In this document: in pieces, positions 51,200 through 59,986 of the stretch
Layout: each line of letters starts with the position of its first letter
How positions within the stretch are numbered: position 1 is the first letter of the stretch
Origin: DATBLE01 sp963808815
GTDB taxonomy: Bacteria; Actinomycetota; Thermoleophilia; Gaiellales; Gaiellaceae
NCBI GenBank assembly: GCA_963808815.1
Contig: CAWEGI010000002.1
Coordinates: 62,001-126,000 of the forward strand
DNA: 64,000 bases
Direction: 5' to 3'
Position numbers and translations under genes: made by a program
The notes under the pieces: model-generated
Database searches by the model: none
What the model saw: only the letters and a program-made list of their open reading frames with translations
What the model was told of the DNA's origin: nothing

Positions 51200-52726
51200 T
51201 CACCAGGGAGGTGGGTTGTGTGTCCAGCGGCCGCCGACCATGGTCGCGACCACCTGGACCTCGGACAGCTCCTCCGCCGGGATGGCAAGCGGGTCGCGAT
51301 CGAGCACGACCAGGTCGGCGAGGTAGCCGGGGAGGAGCTTGCCGCGGCGGCGTTCGTCGTAGGTCTGCCACGCCGGCGCGACGGTCGATGCGACCAGCGC
51401 CTCCGCGACCGTCACCCGCTGGTCCTCCCGCCAGTGCCGCAGCACGCCGGCGACGATCCCGCCCCAGGGGTCGAGCTCCTCGATCGGCGCATCGGAGCCG
51501 TTGATCAGCCGCGTGCCGCGGTCGAGCAGGTCGCGGAACGAATAGACGCCGTCGAGCCGGTCGGCCCAGAACCGGTGAGCCAGCTCCTCGTCCGAGGGCG
51601 CGTGCGAGAACTGCACGGACGCTGTCAGCCCGAGCTCGGCGAACCGCCCGACGTCATCGGGCCGCAGGCACTGGGTGTGCTCGACGCGGTGCCGCAGGCC
51701 CAGCGGCTGCCACTCGTCCTTCGTCTCCTCGAATGCATCCAGGGCGTTCTTGTTGGCGAGGTCGCCGATCGCGTGAACCGCGACCGGCCAGCGCGCCCGG
51801 GCCGCCCTGCGGACGATGTCGGCGAGCTCCTCACGGCTCGTGATCTCGACGCCGGTCCCGTCGGTCATCAGCGCCGTCTGCGAGCCGAGCGTGCCGTCCA
51901 TGAAGACCTTGAGGTAGCCGAGCCGCAGCCGGTCGCTCCCGAGGCCGGAGGCGAGGCCGGCTGCCGCGATGCCGTCGAGCCGCTCGTGCTGGATCGACTG
52001 CCACACCCGCAGCGGGAGCGCCGCGTCGCGTTCGAGCTCCTGCCAGAGCCGCGGGATCGCCGGGATCCAGCCGTCCTTGTCGTGGATCGCCGTGACCCCG
52101 CGCGACGAGGCGACCTTCAAGCCCTCGCGGAGCGCGTCGAGGTACTCCTCGTCCGAGTATTCGAGGTGGTCCTCCTTGAACTGCCAGGCTGACTCCTCGC
52201 GGATCAGCCCGGTCGGCTCTTGGTCGGCGCCGAGCTCGACCACCCCCCCGTGGACCGCGTACTTGCGCAGATCGCCTCCGGTCGTGTCGATCGCAGCGGA
52301 GTTGAGCCAGATCGCGTGGTAGTCCTTCGAGATGATCGCCGCGGGGATCTCGCCGGTCGCGGCGTCGAGCACGTCCTTCGTCGGCGGCGCCGGCCAGTTC
52401 GTCTCGCGGAAGCCCTGGGCGCGGAACCAGCGGCCGGGCTTCACCTCGGCGACGCCGGGGCGTATCCGCTCGACTGCGTCCTCCGCCGAGGTCGCGTCTT
52501 CGAGCCGGACCAGCCGTCGCGCCGTCGCCCAGGTGGGGAAGTGGACGTGGGACTCGGTGATCCCGGGGATGACGCAGCGGCCGCCGAGGTCGACGACCTC
52601 CGGGCTCGCGAGCGCAGTCTCGTGGGTTCCGATTCCGCCGGCGATCCGGTCGCCTGCGATCGCGAGCGCGCCCGTCGTCGGCAACGACGTGTCCATTGTC
52701 CGGACGGTGCCGTTCTCGAGGATCAC
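51200..52726 (-). CDS. YtcJ-type metal-dependent amidohydrolase
   Basis: 508 residues: MILENGTVRTMDTSLPTTGA, CVIPGITESHVHFPTWATAR (HxH), AIWLNSAAIDTTGGDLRKYA, KVASSRGVTAIHDKDGW, VAVHAIGDLANKNALDAFEE (His), RHRVEHTQCLRPDDVGRFAE (His), LINGSDAPIEELDPWGGIVA (Asp). Amidohydrolase_3 proteins act on N-acyl amino acids or similar amides. GTG 52726 lies 8 nt after TAGAGT, back-to-back with the acyl-CoA dehydrogenase promoter in 34 bp. Confidence 0.92.
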   Translation of the reverse strand: MILENGTVRTMDTSLPTTGALAIAGDRIAGGIGTHETALASPEVVDLGGRCVIPGITESHVHFPTWATARRLVRLEDATSAEDAVERIRPGVAEVKPGRWFRAQGFRETNWPAPPTKDVLDAATGEIPAAIISKDYHAIWLNSAAIDTTGGDLRKYAVHGGVVELGADQEPTGLIREESAWQFKEDHLEYSDEEYLDALREGLKVASSRGVTAIHDKDGWIPAIPRLWQELERDAALPLRVWQSIQHERLDGIAAAGLASGLGSDRLRLGYLKVFMDGTLGSQTALMTDGTGVEITSREELADIVRRAARARWPVAVHAIGDLANKNALDAFEETKDEWQPLGLRHRVEHTQCLRPDDVGRFAELGLTASVQFSHAPSDEELAHRFWADRLDGVYSFRDLLDRGTRLINGSDAPIEELDPWGGIVAGVLRHWREDQRVTVAEALVASTVAPAWQTYDERRRGKLLPGYLADLVVLDRDPLAIPAEELSEVQVVATMVGGRWTHNPPPW

Positions 52727-52760
52727 GGAGGGCGACTCTACTGGCGTCTAGACTCAGCCC

Positions 52761-53948
52761 GTGCCCTGGGACGTGCTGAGCGAGGAACAGCGCGAGCTCC
52801 GGGAGCTCGTCCGCTCCCTGGCGCGTGAGCGGATCGCGCCGCGGGCGGCCGAGATCGACGAGAGCCACGACTTCCCGTGGGACGTCGTCGAGCTCTTCCG
52901 CGAGCACGAGCTGTTCGGCCTGTTCTTCGACGAGGAGTGGGGCGGGACCGGCACGGGCACGCTGATGGCGCTGGTCGCGATCGAGGAGATCTCGAAGGTG
53001 TGCGCGACCAGCGGCCTGATCCTCGCCGTGCAGGAGCTCGGCTCGCTCGGTCTGAAGCTGGCCGGCACGCGCGAGCAGCAGGAGCGCTACCTGCCGAGGC
53101 TGGCGTCGGGCGAGTGGCTGTGTGCCTACGCCTTGACGGAGGCGGGCTCGGGCTCCGACTCCGCAGCGATGCGGACGACGGCGCGGCACGACGGCGACGA
53201 GTACGTACTCGACGGCGGCAAGCGCTTCATCACCAACGCCGGCGTCGCGAACCTGTACACGGTGTTCGCCAAGACCGACCCGGAGGCGGGCCATTCCGGC
53301 ATCTCCGCCTTCCTGGTCGAGGCCGACGCGCCGGGGTTCGAGGTCGCCCGGCTCGAGCCGAAGATGGGGATCTCCGGATCGACGACCGGTGAGCTCGTCT
53401 TCGACGGCTGCCGGGTGCCGGCCGAGAACTTGCTCGGCGCCGAGGGCGAGGGGTTCCGGATCGCGATGCGCATCCTCGACCGCTCGCGACCGGGCGTCGC
53501 CGCGCAGGGCCTGGGGATCGCGCAGGGTGCCACGGACTTCGCCCTGGAGTACGCCAAGACTCGCGAGACGATGGGCAAACCGATCGCCCAGCATGAGCTG
53601 ATCGCCGCCAAGCTCGCCGACATGGAGACCCGCTGCGAAGCGGCGCGGGGGCTGCTCTACCGGTTCGGACGGATGGTGGACGAGGGCGCTGCCGACGAGG
53701 AGCTGACCAAAGCCTCGGCGATGGCCAAGCTGTACTGCACGGACGTGGCGATGGAGGTGACCACGGAGGCGGTGCAGGTGCTCGGCGGGTACGGGTACAT
53801 CAAGGAGTACCCGGTCGAACGCATGATGCGGGACGCGAAGATCACGCAGCTCTACGAGGGCACGAACGAGATCCAGCGGTTGGTGATCGCGCGCGAGATG
53901 GTCGCCGAGCAGCGCGCATTCCTGCTCGCGGGCGTCGGATCCGGCTAG
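52761..53948 (+). CDS. Acyl-CoA dehydrogenase
   Basis: 395 residues, FAD enzyme of fatty-acid or branched-chain beta-oxidation. Motifs: FDEEWGGTGTGTLMALVAIE, LCAYALTEAGSGSDSAAMRT, RFITNAGVANLYTVFAKTDP, GISGSTTGELVFDGCRVPAE, and VLGGYGYIKEYPVERMMRDA with the catalytic Glu in KITQLYEGTNEIQRLVIARE. GTG 52761 sits 6 nt after TAGACT (52749-52754). Its 3' end overlaps soxR by 4 bp (convergent). Confidence 0.95.
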   Translation: MPWDVLSEEQRELRELVRSLARERIAPRAAEIDESHDFPWDVVELFREHELFGLFFDEEWGGTGTGTLMALVAIEEISKVCATSGLILAVQELGSLGLKLAGTREQQERYLPRLASGEWLCAYALTEAGSGSDSAAMRTTARHDGDEYVLDGGKRFITNAGVANLYTVFAKTDPEAGHSGISAFLVEADAPGFEVARLEPKMGISGSTTGELVFDGCRVPAENLLGAEGEGFRIAMRILDRSRPGVAAQGLGIAQGATDFALEYAKTRETMGKPIAQHELIAAKLADMETRCEAARGLLYRFGRMVDEGAADEELTKASAMAKLYCTDVAMEVTTEAVQVLGGYGYIKEYPVERMMRDAKITQLYEGTNEIQRLVIAREMVAEQRAFLLAGVGSG

Positions 53949-54388
53949 TTCTCGTCCGGGACGAGGTACCGGGCGCCCGGCCCGGCGGCGGCCGCCTGGT
54001 CGCCTGGGTTGAACAGCCCGCAGGTGCGGAGGGACAGGCACCCGCAGCCGATGCAGGTGGTGAGCCGGCCGCGGATCGCCTCGAGCGTCCGGATCCGCTC
54101 GTCGAGCTCGGCGCGCCACGTGCGTGAGAGGCGCTCCCAATCGCGTTTCGTGGGCGCCTTGCCGGCCGGGAGCGTCGCCAGCGCCTCGTGGATTCGCCGG
54201 AGGGGAATGCCGGACGACTTCCCGGCCTGGACCAGAGCGACGCGTCTGAGCGTGACCGGCGGGTAGCGCCGCTGGTTGCCGTCGGTGCGGCGAGACTCGA
54301 TCAGGCCTTCCCGCTCGTAGAAGCGGAGGGCAGAGGTCGAGACGCCGCTGCGCAGGGAAAGCTCGCCGATCGTCAGCTCGTGCGGCAC
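53945..54388 (-). CDS. soxR: Redox-sensing MerR-family regulator SoxR
   Basis: 147 residues. MerR helix-turn-helix LTIGELSLRSGVSTSALRFY, EREGLIESRRTDGNQRRYPP, a dimer helix, then the [2Fe-2S] site CIGCGCLSLRTCGLFNPGD, diagnostic of SoxR. In actinobacteria SoxR answers redox-cycling compounds and usually controls oxidoreductases or efflux. GTG 54388. It is divergent from a split transketolase, with a perfect-looking SoxR promoter in the 38 bp between. Confidence 0.95.
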   Translation of the reverse strand: MPHELTIGELSLRSGVSTSALRFYEREGLIESRRTDGNQRRYPPVTLRRVALVQAGKSSGIPLRRIHEALATLPAGKAPTKRDWERLSRTWRAELDERIRTLEAIRGRLTTCIGCGCLSLRTCGLFNPGDQAAAAGPGARYLVPDEN

Positions 54389-54419
54389 TTGACTTAAACC
54401 TTAGTTGAAGTTCTAGGCT
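54389..54419 (+). promoter_or_regulatory. SoxR-type promoter/operator of the split transketolase
   Basis: -35 TTGACT (54389-54394), a 19-bp spacer, -10 TAGGCT (54414-54419). In the spacer ACTTAAAC-CTTA-GTTGAAGT (54392-54411) is an inverted repeat with 7 of 8 matching arm positions. A 19-bp spacer with a central dyad is the hallmark of MerR-family activated promoters. The ATG of the transketolase follows 7 nt after the -10. Confidence 0.8.
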
Positions 54420-54426
54420 GTGGGGC

Positions 54427-55113
54427 ATGTCGACCTCGACACGGCTCGGCTACGACGACCTCCCCGGGCTGCTGACGCTCCTGACGGGGGACGAGAAGCA
54501 CGACCGGAGCTCGTTCTCGACCCTCGACGTGCTCTGGGTGCTCTACGACCGTGTGCTGCGGATCGATCCGTCGGCGCCGGACGATCCGGAGCGCGACCGG
54601 TTCCTGCTCTCCAAGGGCCACGGCCCCGCCGCGTACTACGCGGTGCTCGCGGCCAAGGGCTTCATCTCGACCGACTCTTTGCGCGGCTTCGGGGACGGCG
54701 ACTCGGTGCTCGGCTACCACCCCGACCGGCTGCTGGTTCCCGGCGTGGAGATCTCCAGCGGCTCGCTGGGACACGGGCTGCCGATCGCCGTCGGCGTGAC
54801 GCTCGGTCTCGGCGCCACCGGCGTCGACGGTCCGCGCGTGATCTGCCTCGTCGGCGACGCGGAGCTCGAGGAAGGCAGCAATTTCGAAGCCGTCCAGTTG
54901 GCCGGCAGGCTGCGGCTCGGACGTCTGACAGTGGTCGTGGTCGACAACGGCTCCTCCACGTACGGCTGGCCGGGCGGGGTCGAGCGGCGGTTCGAGGTCG
55001 AGGGCTGGAGCAGCGTGCGCGTCGACGGCCGCGGCCACGACGGGCTCGAGGCCGCGTTCGCGGCCGCCACGGGCGATCGTCCGCATGTCGTGGTGGCTGA
55101 GGTGCGGTCGTGA
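54427..55113 (+). CDS. Split transketolase, N-terminal (TPP pyrophosphate) subunit
   Basis: 228 residues: DEKHDRSSFSTLDVLWVLYD, RFLLSKGHGPAAYYAVLAAK (SKGH), YHPDRLLVPGVEISSGSLGH (GSLGxG), GLPIAVGVTLGLGATGVDGP, and the TPP motif CLVGDAELEEGSNFEAVQLA ... VVVVDN. GDA replaces the more usual GDG. Overlaps the next gene by 4 bp. Split transketolases occur in many bacteria and archaea, acting in the pentose phosphate pathway or on special ketoses. SoxR control would link it to NADPH supply under redox stress. Confidence 0.9.
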   Translation: MSTSTRLGYDDLPGLLTLLTGDEKHDRSSFSTLDVLWVLYDRVLRIDPSAPDDPERDRFLLSKGHGPAAYYAVLAAKGFISTDSLRGFGDGDSVLGYHPDRLLVPGVEISSGSLGHGLPIAVGVTLGLGATGVDGPRVICLVGDAELEEGSNFEAVQLAGRLRLGRLTVVVVDNGSSTYGWPGGVERRFEVEGWSSVRVDGRGHDGLEAAFAAATGDRPHVVVAEVRS

Positions 55114-56042
55114 TCACGATGCGGCAGCGCTTCTACCAGGTCGCCGCCGAGCTCCTCGAGGAGGACCCGCGGGTCGCCGTCGTCCTTGCCGAGATCGGTG
55201 CCGGCGAGCTGCGCCCGCACCCGCGCTTGTTCAACGTCGGGATCCGAGAGCAGCTGATGGTCGCCGTCGCCGCCGGCCTCGCGCTCGAGGGGCTGCGGCC
55301 GATCGTCCATTCGTACGCGCCGTTCCTCGTCGAGCGGCCGTTCGAGCAGGTCAAGCTGGATCTCGTCCACCAGGGCGTCGGAGCGGTGCTGGTCAGCACA
55401 GGGGCGTCGTACGACGGCGCCCGTTCGGGCCGTACACACCAGGCGCCCGAGGACGTGGCTCTGCTGCGGGCGCTGCCCGGCTGGACGATCCACGTGCCCG
55501 GGCATCCGGAGGAGGTCGATCGCCTCGTGCGGCGCGCAGCAGGGGGAGACGACAACGTTTACGTCCGGCTGTCCGAGGAGGTGAACTCGCTCACGGTTGA
55601 GGGCGACGGCCTGGTTGTCGTGCGCTCGGGCCGTGCAGAGGCGCCGCTCGTCCTCGCCGTCGGACCGACCCTCGACCAGGTACTGGCCGCAACCGTCGAT
55701 CTCGACGCGTCCGTTGCGTACGTTTCGACGGTCCGTCCCCTCGACTCGGCGGGACTCCGGGCGGCGGCGCGCGGCACTGACGTCGTCCTCGTCGAGCCCT
55801 ATCTCGCCGGTACCTCCGCCGCCGAGGTCGCGGCGGCGCTCGCCGACCGTCCTCACCGCCTGCTCGCCCTCGGTGTTGCCAACGAAGAGATCCGCCGTTA
55901 CGGCGCCGGCCCGGAGCACCGAGCCCTCCACGGCCTCGACGCGGCCGGGATCCGGCGGTCGATCGCGGCGTTCGTGGCTGACAACCCCCACCCTGGGTGG
56001 GGGACTACCCCTCACCCCTTGCCGGCGACGATATCGGCCTGA
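55110..56042 (+). CDS. Split transketolase, C-terminal subunit
   Basis: 310 residues: MITMRQRFYQVAAELLEEDP, LFNVGIREQLMVAVAAGLAL (catalytic Glu in GIREQ), LRPIVHSYAPFLVERPFEQV, HQAPEDVALLRALPGWTIHV (the conserved His), and the transketolase C domain with LAVGPTLDQVLAATVDLDAS. ATG... here GTG 55110 overlaps the N subunit stop (GTGA). The last codons hold a perfect 9-bp hairpin (55985-56003), CCCCCACCC-T-GGGTGGGGG, possibly a terminator inside the gene's end. Confidence 0.9.
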   Translation: MITMRQRFYQVAAELLEEDPRVAVVLAEIGAGELRPHPRLFNVGIREQLMVAVAAGLALEGLRPIVHSYAPFLVERPFEQVKLDLVHQGVGAVLVSTGASYDGARSGRTHQAPEDVALLRALPGWTIHVPGHPEEVDRLVRRAAGGDDNVYVRLSEEVNSLTVEGDGLVVVRSGRAEAPLVLAVGPTLDQVLAATVDLDASVAYVSTVRPLDSAGLRAAARGTDVVLVEPYLAGTSAAEVAAALADRPHRLLALGVANEEIRRYGAGPEHRALHGLDAAGIRRSIAAFVADNPHPGWGTTPHPLPATISA

Positions 56043-56125
56043 CGCGCACGCGTCTGGGCCGATTCTGTGACGAGTGGTGCCGCCGGGGGCGGCTGCCGCC
56101 GCGCCGCCAGTGCCCCGGCGCATGA

Positions 56126-56141
56126 TTTAAGCGCGGTTAAA
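56126..56141 (+). promoter_or_regulatory. Candidate MntR operator at the mntR-mntH promoter
   Basis: TTTAA-GCGCGG-TTAAA, a dyad overlapping a -10 TAAACT (56138-56143) 9 nt before the mntR ATG. It is the only A/T-rich palindrome in a GC-rich gap, so probably the autoregulatory site. Confidence 0.5.
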
Positions 56142-56152
56142 CTCGGCGGGCG

Positions 56153-56788
56153 ATGTTGTCCGTTTCGATCGAGGACTATGCGAAAGCGATCTACGTGCTG
56201 GAGGAGCGGTACGGCGTCGCGTCGACGACCGCGCTCGCCGAGCGGCTCGGGATCAGCTGTCCCGCCGTCTCGGCCATGGTCAAGAAGCTGTCGACGCTCG
56301 GGTACGTCACCCACGTCCGCTACCGCGGCGTCAGGCTGACGGACGAGGGTCGCAAGGTGGCGCTGGAGGTCCTGCGCCACCACCGGCTGCTCGAGACGTA
56401 TCTGGTGGAGGAGCTCGGTGTTCCCTGGGACCGTGTGCATGCCGAGGCGGAGGTGCTCGAGCACGTCCTCTCGGAGGGCCTCGAGGAGCGCATCGCCGCC
56501 AAGCTCGGCGAACCGGCGTACGACCCGCACGGCGACCCGATCCCCGGAGCAGACGGCACCGTCGTCGAGCTCGACACCGTTGCGTTGGACGCTCTCGGCC
56601 CCCGCGACCGAGGACGGTTCGTCCGCGTCTCCGACAGCGATCCGAAGCTTCTTCGCGAGCTCGCCGAGCTGGGGATCCGCCCCGGCGACGAGCTCGAGAT
56701 CGTGGCCGGAGGTGTACGCGCCGGGTCGACCATGCACCGGCTGCGGCCCGCTCTTGCCCGGTCGATGCGCGTGGAGGTCGAGCCGTGA
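56153..56788 (+). CDS. mntR: MntR-like manganese regulator of the DtxR family
   Basis: 211 residues: winged helix MLSVSIEDYAKAIYVLEERY, ALAERLGISCPAVSAMVKKL, YRGVRLTDEGRKVALEVLRH, metal/dimer domain HAEAEVLEHVLSEGLEERIA, and a C-terminal SH3/FeoA-like domain (IRPGDELEIVAGGVRAGS). At the position of DtxR Cys102 there is Glu (EAEVLEH) and at the DtxR Met10 position Asp (IEDY), both as in MntR, so manganese rather than iron is likely. Directly followed by an Nramp transporter (GTGA overlap), whose expression it should repress. Confidence 0.9.
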   Translation: MLSVSIEDYAKAIYVLEERYGVASTTALAERLGISCPAVSAMVKKLSTLGYVTHVRYRGVRLTDEGRKVALEVLRHHRLLETYLVEELGVPWDRVHAEAEVLEHVLSEGLEERIAAKLGEPAYDPHGDPIPGADGTVVELDTVALDALGPRDRGRFVRVSDSDPKLLRELAELGIRPGDELEIVAGGVRAGSTMHRLRPALARSMRVEVEP

Positions 56789-58087
56789 ACACGACCCGTT
56801 TCTTGGCCGCCCGCGACCTGCTGGCCCGCGTCCTGCCCGGCGAGGCGGCGACGGTCCGGGCGGCGCAGGAGGCGATCGACGGCCACCGCACGGGCCTGCG
56901 CGCGCTGTGGCCGTTCCTCGGGCCTGCGTTCATCGCCTCGGTCGCGTACGTCGACCCGGGCAACTTCGCCACCGACGTCGCCGGAGGGGCCAAGTACGGC
57001 TACCTCCTGCTATGGGCGGTGCTGGCCGCGAACCTCATGGCGATGCTCGTCCAGACGCTCTCGGCGAAGCTGGGGATCGCCACCGGCCGCAACCTCGCCG
57101 AGGTCTGCCGCGACAACCTCTCGCGCCGCGTCAGCTTCGGACTCTGGATCCAGGCCGAGGTGATCGCGATGGCAACGGATCTCGCCGAGGTGCTCGGCGC
57201 CGCCCTCGGGCCTCAGCCTGCTCTTCGGGATCCCGCTCGGATGGGGGGCGGTGATTGCCGTGGCCGCCGCGTTCACGATCCTTTTGCTCCAGGCGTCCGG
57301 GTTCCGGCAGCTCGAGGCGGTGATCGCGGTCTTCGTCGGCGTGATCGTCGTCGCGTTCGCCTTCGAGTTGCTCGCCGTCACGCCCGACCCCGGGAAGATG
57401 GCCGACGACCTGTTCTCACCGAGCTTCGACGGAGAGGCCCTGCTGATCGCGGTGGGGATCATCGGTGCGACCGTCATGCCCCACGTCATCTACCTGCATT
57501 CGGCGCTCACGCAGTCGCGCGTGCGCGGGAAGACCGAGCGCGAGCTCAAGCGCATCCAGCGGTTCGAGCGGATCGACGTGCTGCTGGCGATGTCGATCGC
57601 CGGCCTGGTCAACCTCTCCATGCTCTCGATCTTCGCCGCCCGCTTCTTCGGAACCGATGCGGACTCGATCGAGGATGCCTTCCACGGCCTGTACGCCGAT
57701 CCCGGCCGCTGGGCCGCCGTGCTGCTCGGCGTCGCCCTGCTCGCGTCCGGCCTCTCGTCGTCGTCGGTCGGCACACTCGCCGGACAGATCGTGATGCAGG
57801 GCTTCATCCAGCGGCAGATCCCGTTGTTCGCGCGGCGGGCGATCACGGCGGCGCCGGCCTTGATCGTGGCGTTCCTCGGCGTCGCGCCGACCCGCGCGCT
57901 GGTGCTCAGCCAGGTCGTGCTCTCGTTCGGGATCCCCTTCGCGCTGGTCCCGCTGGTGCTCTTCACGAGCAACCGCCGGGTGATGGGTGGCCTCGTCAAC
58001 AACCGGTTGACGACGGTGGCCGCGTGGGCGATCGCGGTCGTCATCAGCTTGCTGAACGTGTTCCTGCTGGTCGAGACCTTCGGCTGA
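56785..58087 (+). CDS. mntH: Nramp-type Mn2+/H+ symporter MntH (one frameshift)
   Basis: About 433 residues, 11 TM segments. LWPFLGPAFIASVAYVDPGN with the DPGN metal motif, NFATDVAGGAKYGYLLLWAV, IGATVMPHVIYLHSALTQSR (MPH motif), LSSSSVGTLAGQIVMQGFIQ, VLSFGIPFALVPLVLFTSNR. The frame shifts near 57212; removing one G from a GGG restores LGLSLLFGIPLGW. GTG 56785 overlaps the mntR stop. Confidence 0.94.
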
Positions 58088-58100
58088 GGGACCCTTTGAC

Positions 58101-58988
58101 CTACGGCTGGATCGACGCCGGGTCGACGACCTCGAAGTCGGAGCCCTTCACCCGACCCAGCGTGTGGAGGTCGTCGTTCGACCAGCCCGGGTCGGGCGCG
58201 CCGCCGACGTACCAGTTCGAGCCGTTGTCGGCGACCATCATCCCGTAGCGCTTCAGCGCCTCGAGGACGACTCGGGCCTGCGGCGGGAACCCGCTCGTGT
58301 CGAAGCCGGCCTTCAGCCGGAGCCGCAGCCCCATCGGCGGCAAGCTCGGATCGGTCAGCGAGCTCGCGTCGTGGCGGGCCGGCCAGACGTGTGCCTTGCG
58401 CGTGTGCTGGACGGTGAAGCGGAGAGCGTGGTCGATCGAGCCCGCGGCGACCTCGTCGTAGCGGGCCAGGCCGGGGAGGATGGGCAGCCCGGCGGCGTCG
58501 GCCGACGTCCAGCCGTCCGGCCGCAGCGCGTTCGAGCTCAGGCTCCAGATCGCGCCGGAGCCTGCCTTCTTGCCCTTGAGCCCGAACAGCTCGTAGAGCT
58601 TGCAGGTGCTCGTCTCGAGGATCAGCGCGTGGCGATCGCTGCCGTGCTCGATGTGAACCTTCTTCGGGATCGGATACGGGCCGGGATCACTCTCGTCGGC
58701 GTACTGGAACTTGAGCTTGGTCCACTTCTTGATTTTCGTCCCGTCGACGACGTCGTACGGGATCCCGATCGGGCCGCCGGCCCACTTGCCCGAGCCGAAG
58801 TCGGGGTGCAGGCCGGTGGCCGCGCCGATGCTCGCGATGATCGCGTCGGAGTTCGACGCGACGGGGAGCGAGTCGACGCGAGTGTTCCACGGGTTGTCCG
58901 CCGGGAACATCGCGCAGCCGGCCAACCGGGGAGCATGGGCGGCGCCGCCGAGCACCAGCACCGCGACGCCGATCGCGAGTGCCTTCAC
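58101..58988 (-). CDS. Secreted protein of unknown function
   Basis: 295 residues. Signal peptide VKALAIGVAVLVLGGAAHAP, then CAMFPADNPWNTRVDSLPVA, WAGGPIGIPYDVVDGTKIKK, HALILETSTCKLYELFGLKG, LPILPGLARYDEVAAGSIDH and YGMMVADNGSNWYVGGAPDP. Trp/Gly-rich strands and the closing DNGSNWYVGGAPDPGW suggest a beta-rich exported domain, perhaps carbohydrate- or phosphate-binding. GTG 58988 overlaps the NUDIX stop (GTGA) and has GGAG 5 nt before it. No named family recognised. Confidence 0.75.
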   Translation of the reverse strand: MKALAIGVAVLVLGGAAHAPRLAGCAMFPADNPWNTRVDSLPVASNSDAIIASIGAATGLHPDFGSGKWAGGPIGIPYDVVDGTKIKKWTKLKFQYADESDPGPYPIPKKVHIEHGSDRHALILETSTCKLYELFGLKGKKAGSGAIWSLSSNALRPDGWTSADAAGLPILPGLARYDEVAAGSIDHALRFTVQHTRKAHVWPARHDASSLTDPSLPPMGLRLRLKAGFDTSGFPPQARVVLEALKRYGMMVADNGSNWYVGGAPDPGWSNDDLHTLGRVKGSDFEVVDPASIQP

Positions 58989-59389
58989 AACTTCTCCAGG
59001 AGCGGGTCGGTCCGATTGAACAGCGTCAGGTCGCTGCGCACACGCTCCCACCGGAAGCGGAAGACCAGCCCTGCATCGTCGCCGTCGCCCTGGACCACGT
59101 GTTCCCAGGTATCGGTCGCTTCGTGGCTCGCGGAACGTACCTCGAAGGCGTGATTCTCGTACTTCGACGGCCAGGAAGGTCGGCCGAGTTCGCGAATGAC
59201 CACGCCGTCCCCGATGCCCGCCTCCTCGTGGAGCTCGCGCACGAGGCACTGCTCGAGCGTCTCGCCGGGATCGAGGCGGCCCGCCGGAACCTGCGTCCCG
59301 GCGTCCGGATCGTCCCGGTGGTCGAAGACGAGCAGCTCCTTCGCGCCGTCCCGCTGGCGCGTGACGTACGCGAGGACGCGCTGCCTCAC
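58985..59389 (-). CDS. NUDIX hydrolase
   Basis: 134 residues. NUDIX box GRLDPGETLEQCLVRELHEE then AGI follows GX5EX7REUXEEXGU. Upstream RQRVLAYVTRQRDGAKELLV forms the first strands. Substrates range from oxidised nucleotides to NDP-sugars; the neighbour is a DNA-repair glycosylase-like gene, which hints at a housecleaning role. GTG 59389 overlaps the upstream stop (GTGA). Confidence 0.9.
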   Translation of the reverse strand: MRQRVLAYVTRQRDGAKELLVFDHRDDPDAGTQVPAGRLDPGETLEQCLVRELHEEAGIGDGVVIRELGRPSWPSKYENHAFEVRSASHEATDTWEHVVQGDGDDAGLVFRFRWERVRSDLTLFNRTDPLLEKL

Positions 59390-59937
59390 GTCTTGGCTTT
59401 GAGCGACGCCTTGTATGCCCGCTTCGCGGCCTGGTAGGAGGCGAGCGCCTCGTCCGAGTCGACGTCGCCGAGCGTCGGATGGCTCGGGACGAGCCCCTCT
59501 GCGACCTCGACGCCGAAGCGCTTCGCGAGCACCGCGCCGAGTGCCTTGACCTTCATCTCGCCGAAGCCCGGAAGCTCCTCGATCCGCGCGCGGAGGTCGG
59601 CAGAGTCCTTTGCCTCGGTCCAGAGCCGCTCCGCCCGCCCGCCGTAGCGCTCCTCCACCACGGCCGCGAGCTCCTGCACCCGGCGCGCCATGTTCCCGGG
59701 GAAGCGGTGGATCGCCGGCTTCTCCCGGAACGCGGCCTCGAGTTTCGCCGGATCGGTCGTCGCGATGCGGCCCGGATCGAGCGTGCCGAGCCGCTGCTTC
59801 AGCTTCAGCGGGCCCGTGAACGCCGTCGGGACGGGCACCTGCTGGTCGAGCGCGAAGCCGATCAGCAGCGCCATCGGCTCGTCCACCAGGAGTCGGTCGG
59901 CCTCCTCGTTGCCGGTGAAGTGGAGGCGATCAGGCAT
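59386..59937 (-). CDS. HhH-GPD base-excision repair-type protein
   Basis: 183 residues: FTGNEEADRLLVDEPMALLI, GFALDQQVPVPTAFTGPLKL, FPGNMARRVQELAAVVEERY and the hairpin-helix-hairpin ARIEELPGFGEMKVKALGAV. The catalytic Lys/Asp pair of classic HhH-GPD glycosylases is not obvious to me. This group is common and uncharacterised in actinobacteria. ATG 59937 is 6 nt after TAGGAT (plus-strand 59944-59949), so the start of a three-gene leaderless operon. Confidence 0.85.
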   Translation of the reverse strand: MPDRLHFTGNEEADRLLVDEPMALLIGFALDQQVPVPTAFTGPLKLKQRLGTLDPGRIATTDPAKLEAAFREKPAIHRFPGNMARRVQELAAVVEERYGGRAERLWTEAKDSADLRARIEELPGFGEMKVKALGAVLAKRFGVEVAEGLVPSHPTLGDVDSDEALASYQAAKRAYKASLKAKT

Positions 59938-59986
59938 CCCCTGATCCTAGATAACCTCCGCTCGCCAATCGACGAAGGGGGGAACG

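Noticed and set aside
51831..54428. Very long minus-strand open frame over the acyl-CoA dehydrogenase and amidohydrolase genes
   Set aside because: Arg/Ala/Pro-rich shadow of GC-rich coding DNA; the genes beneath it have full family motifs in other frames.
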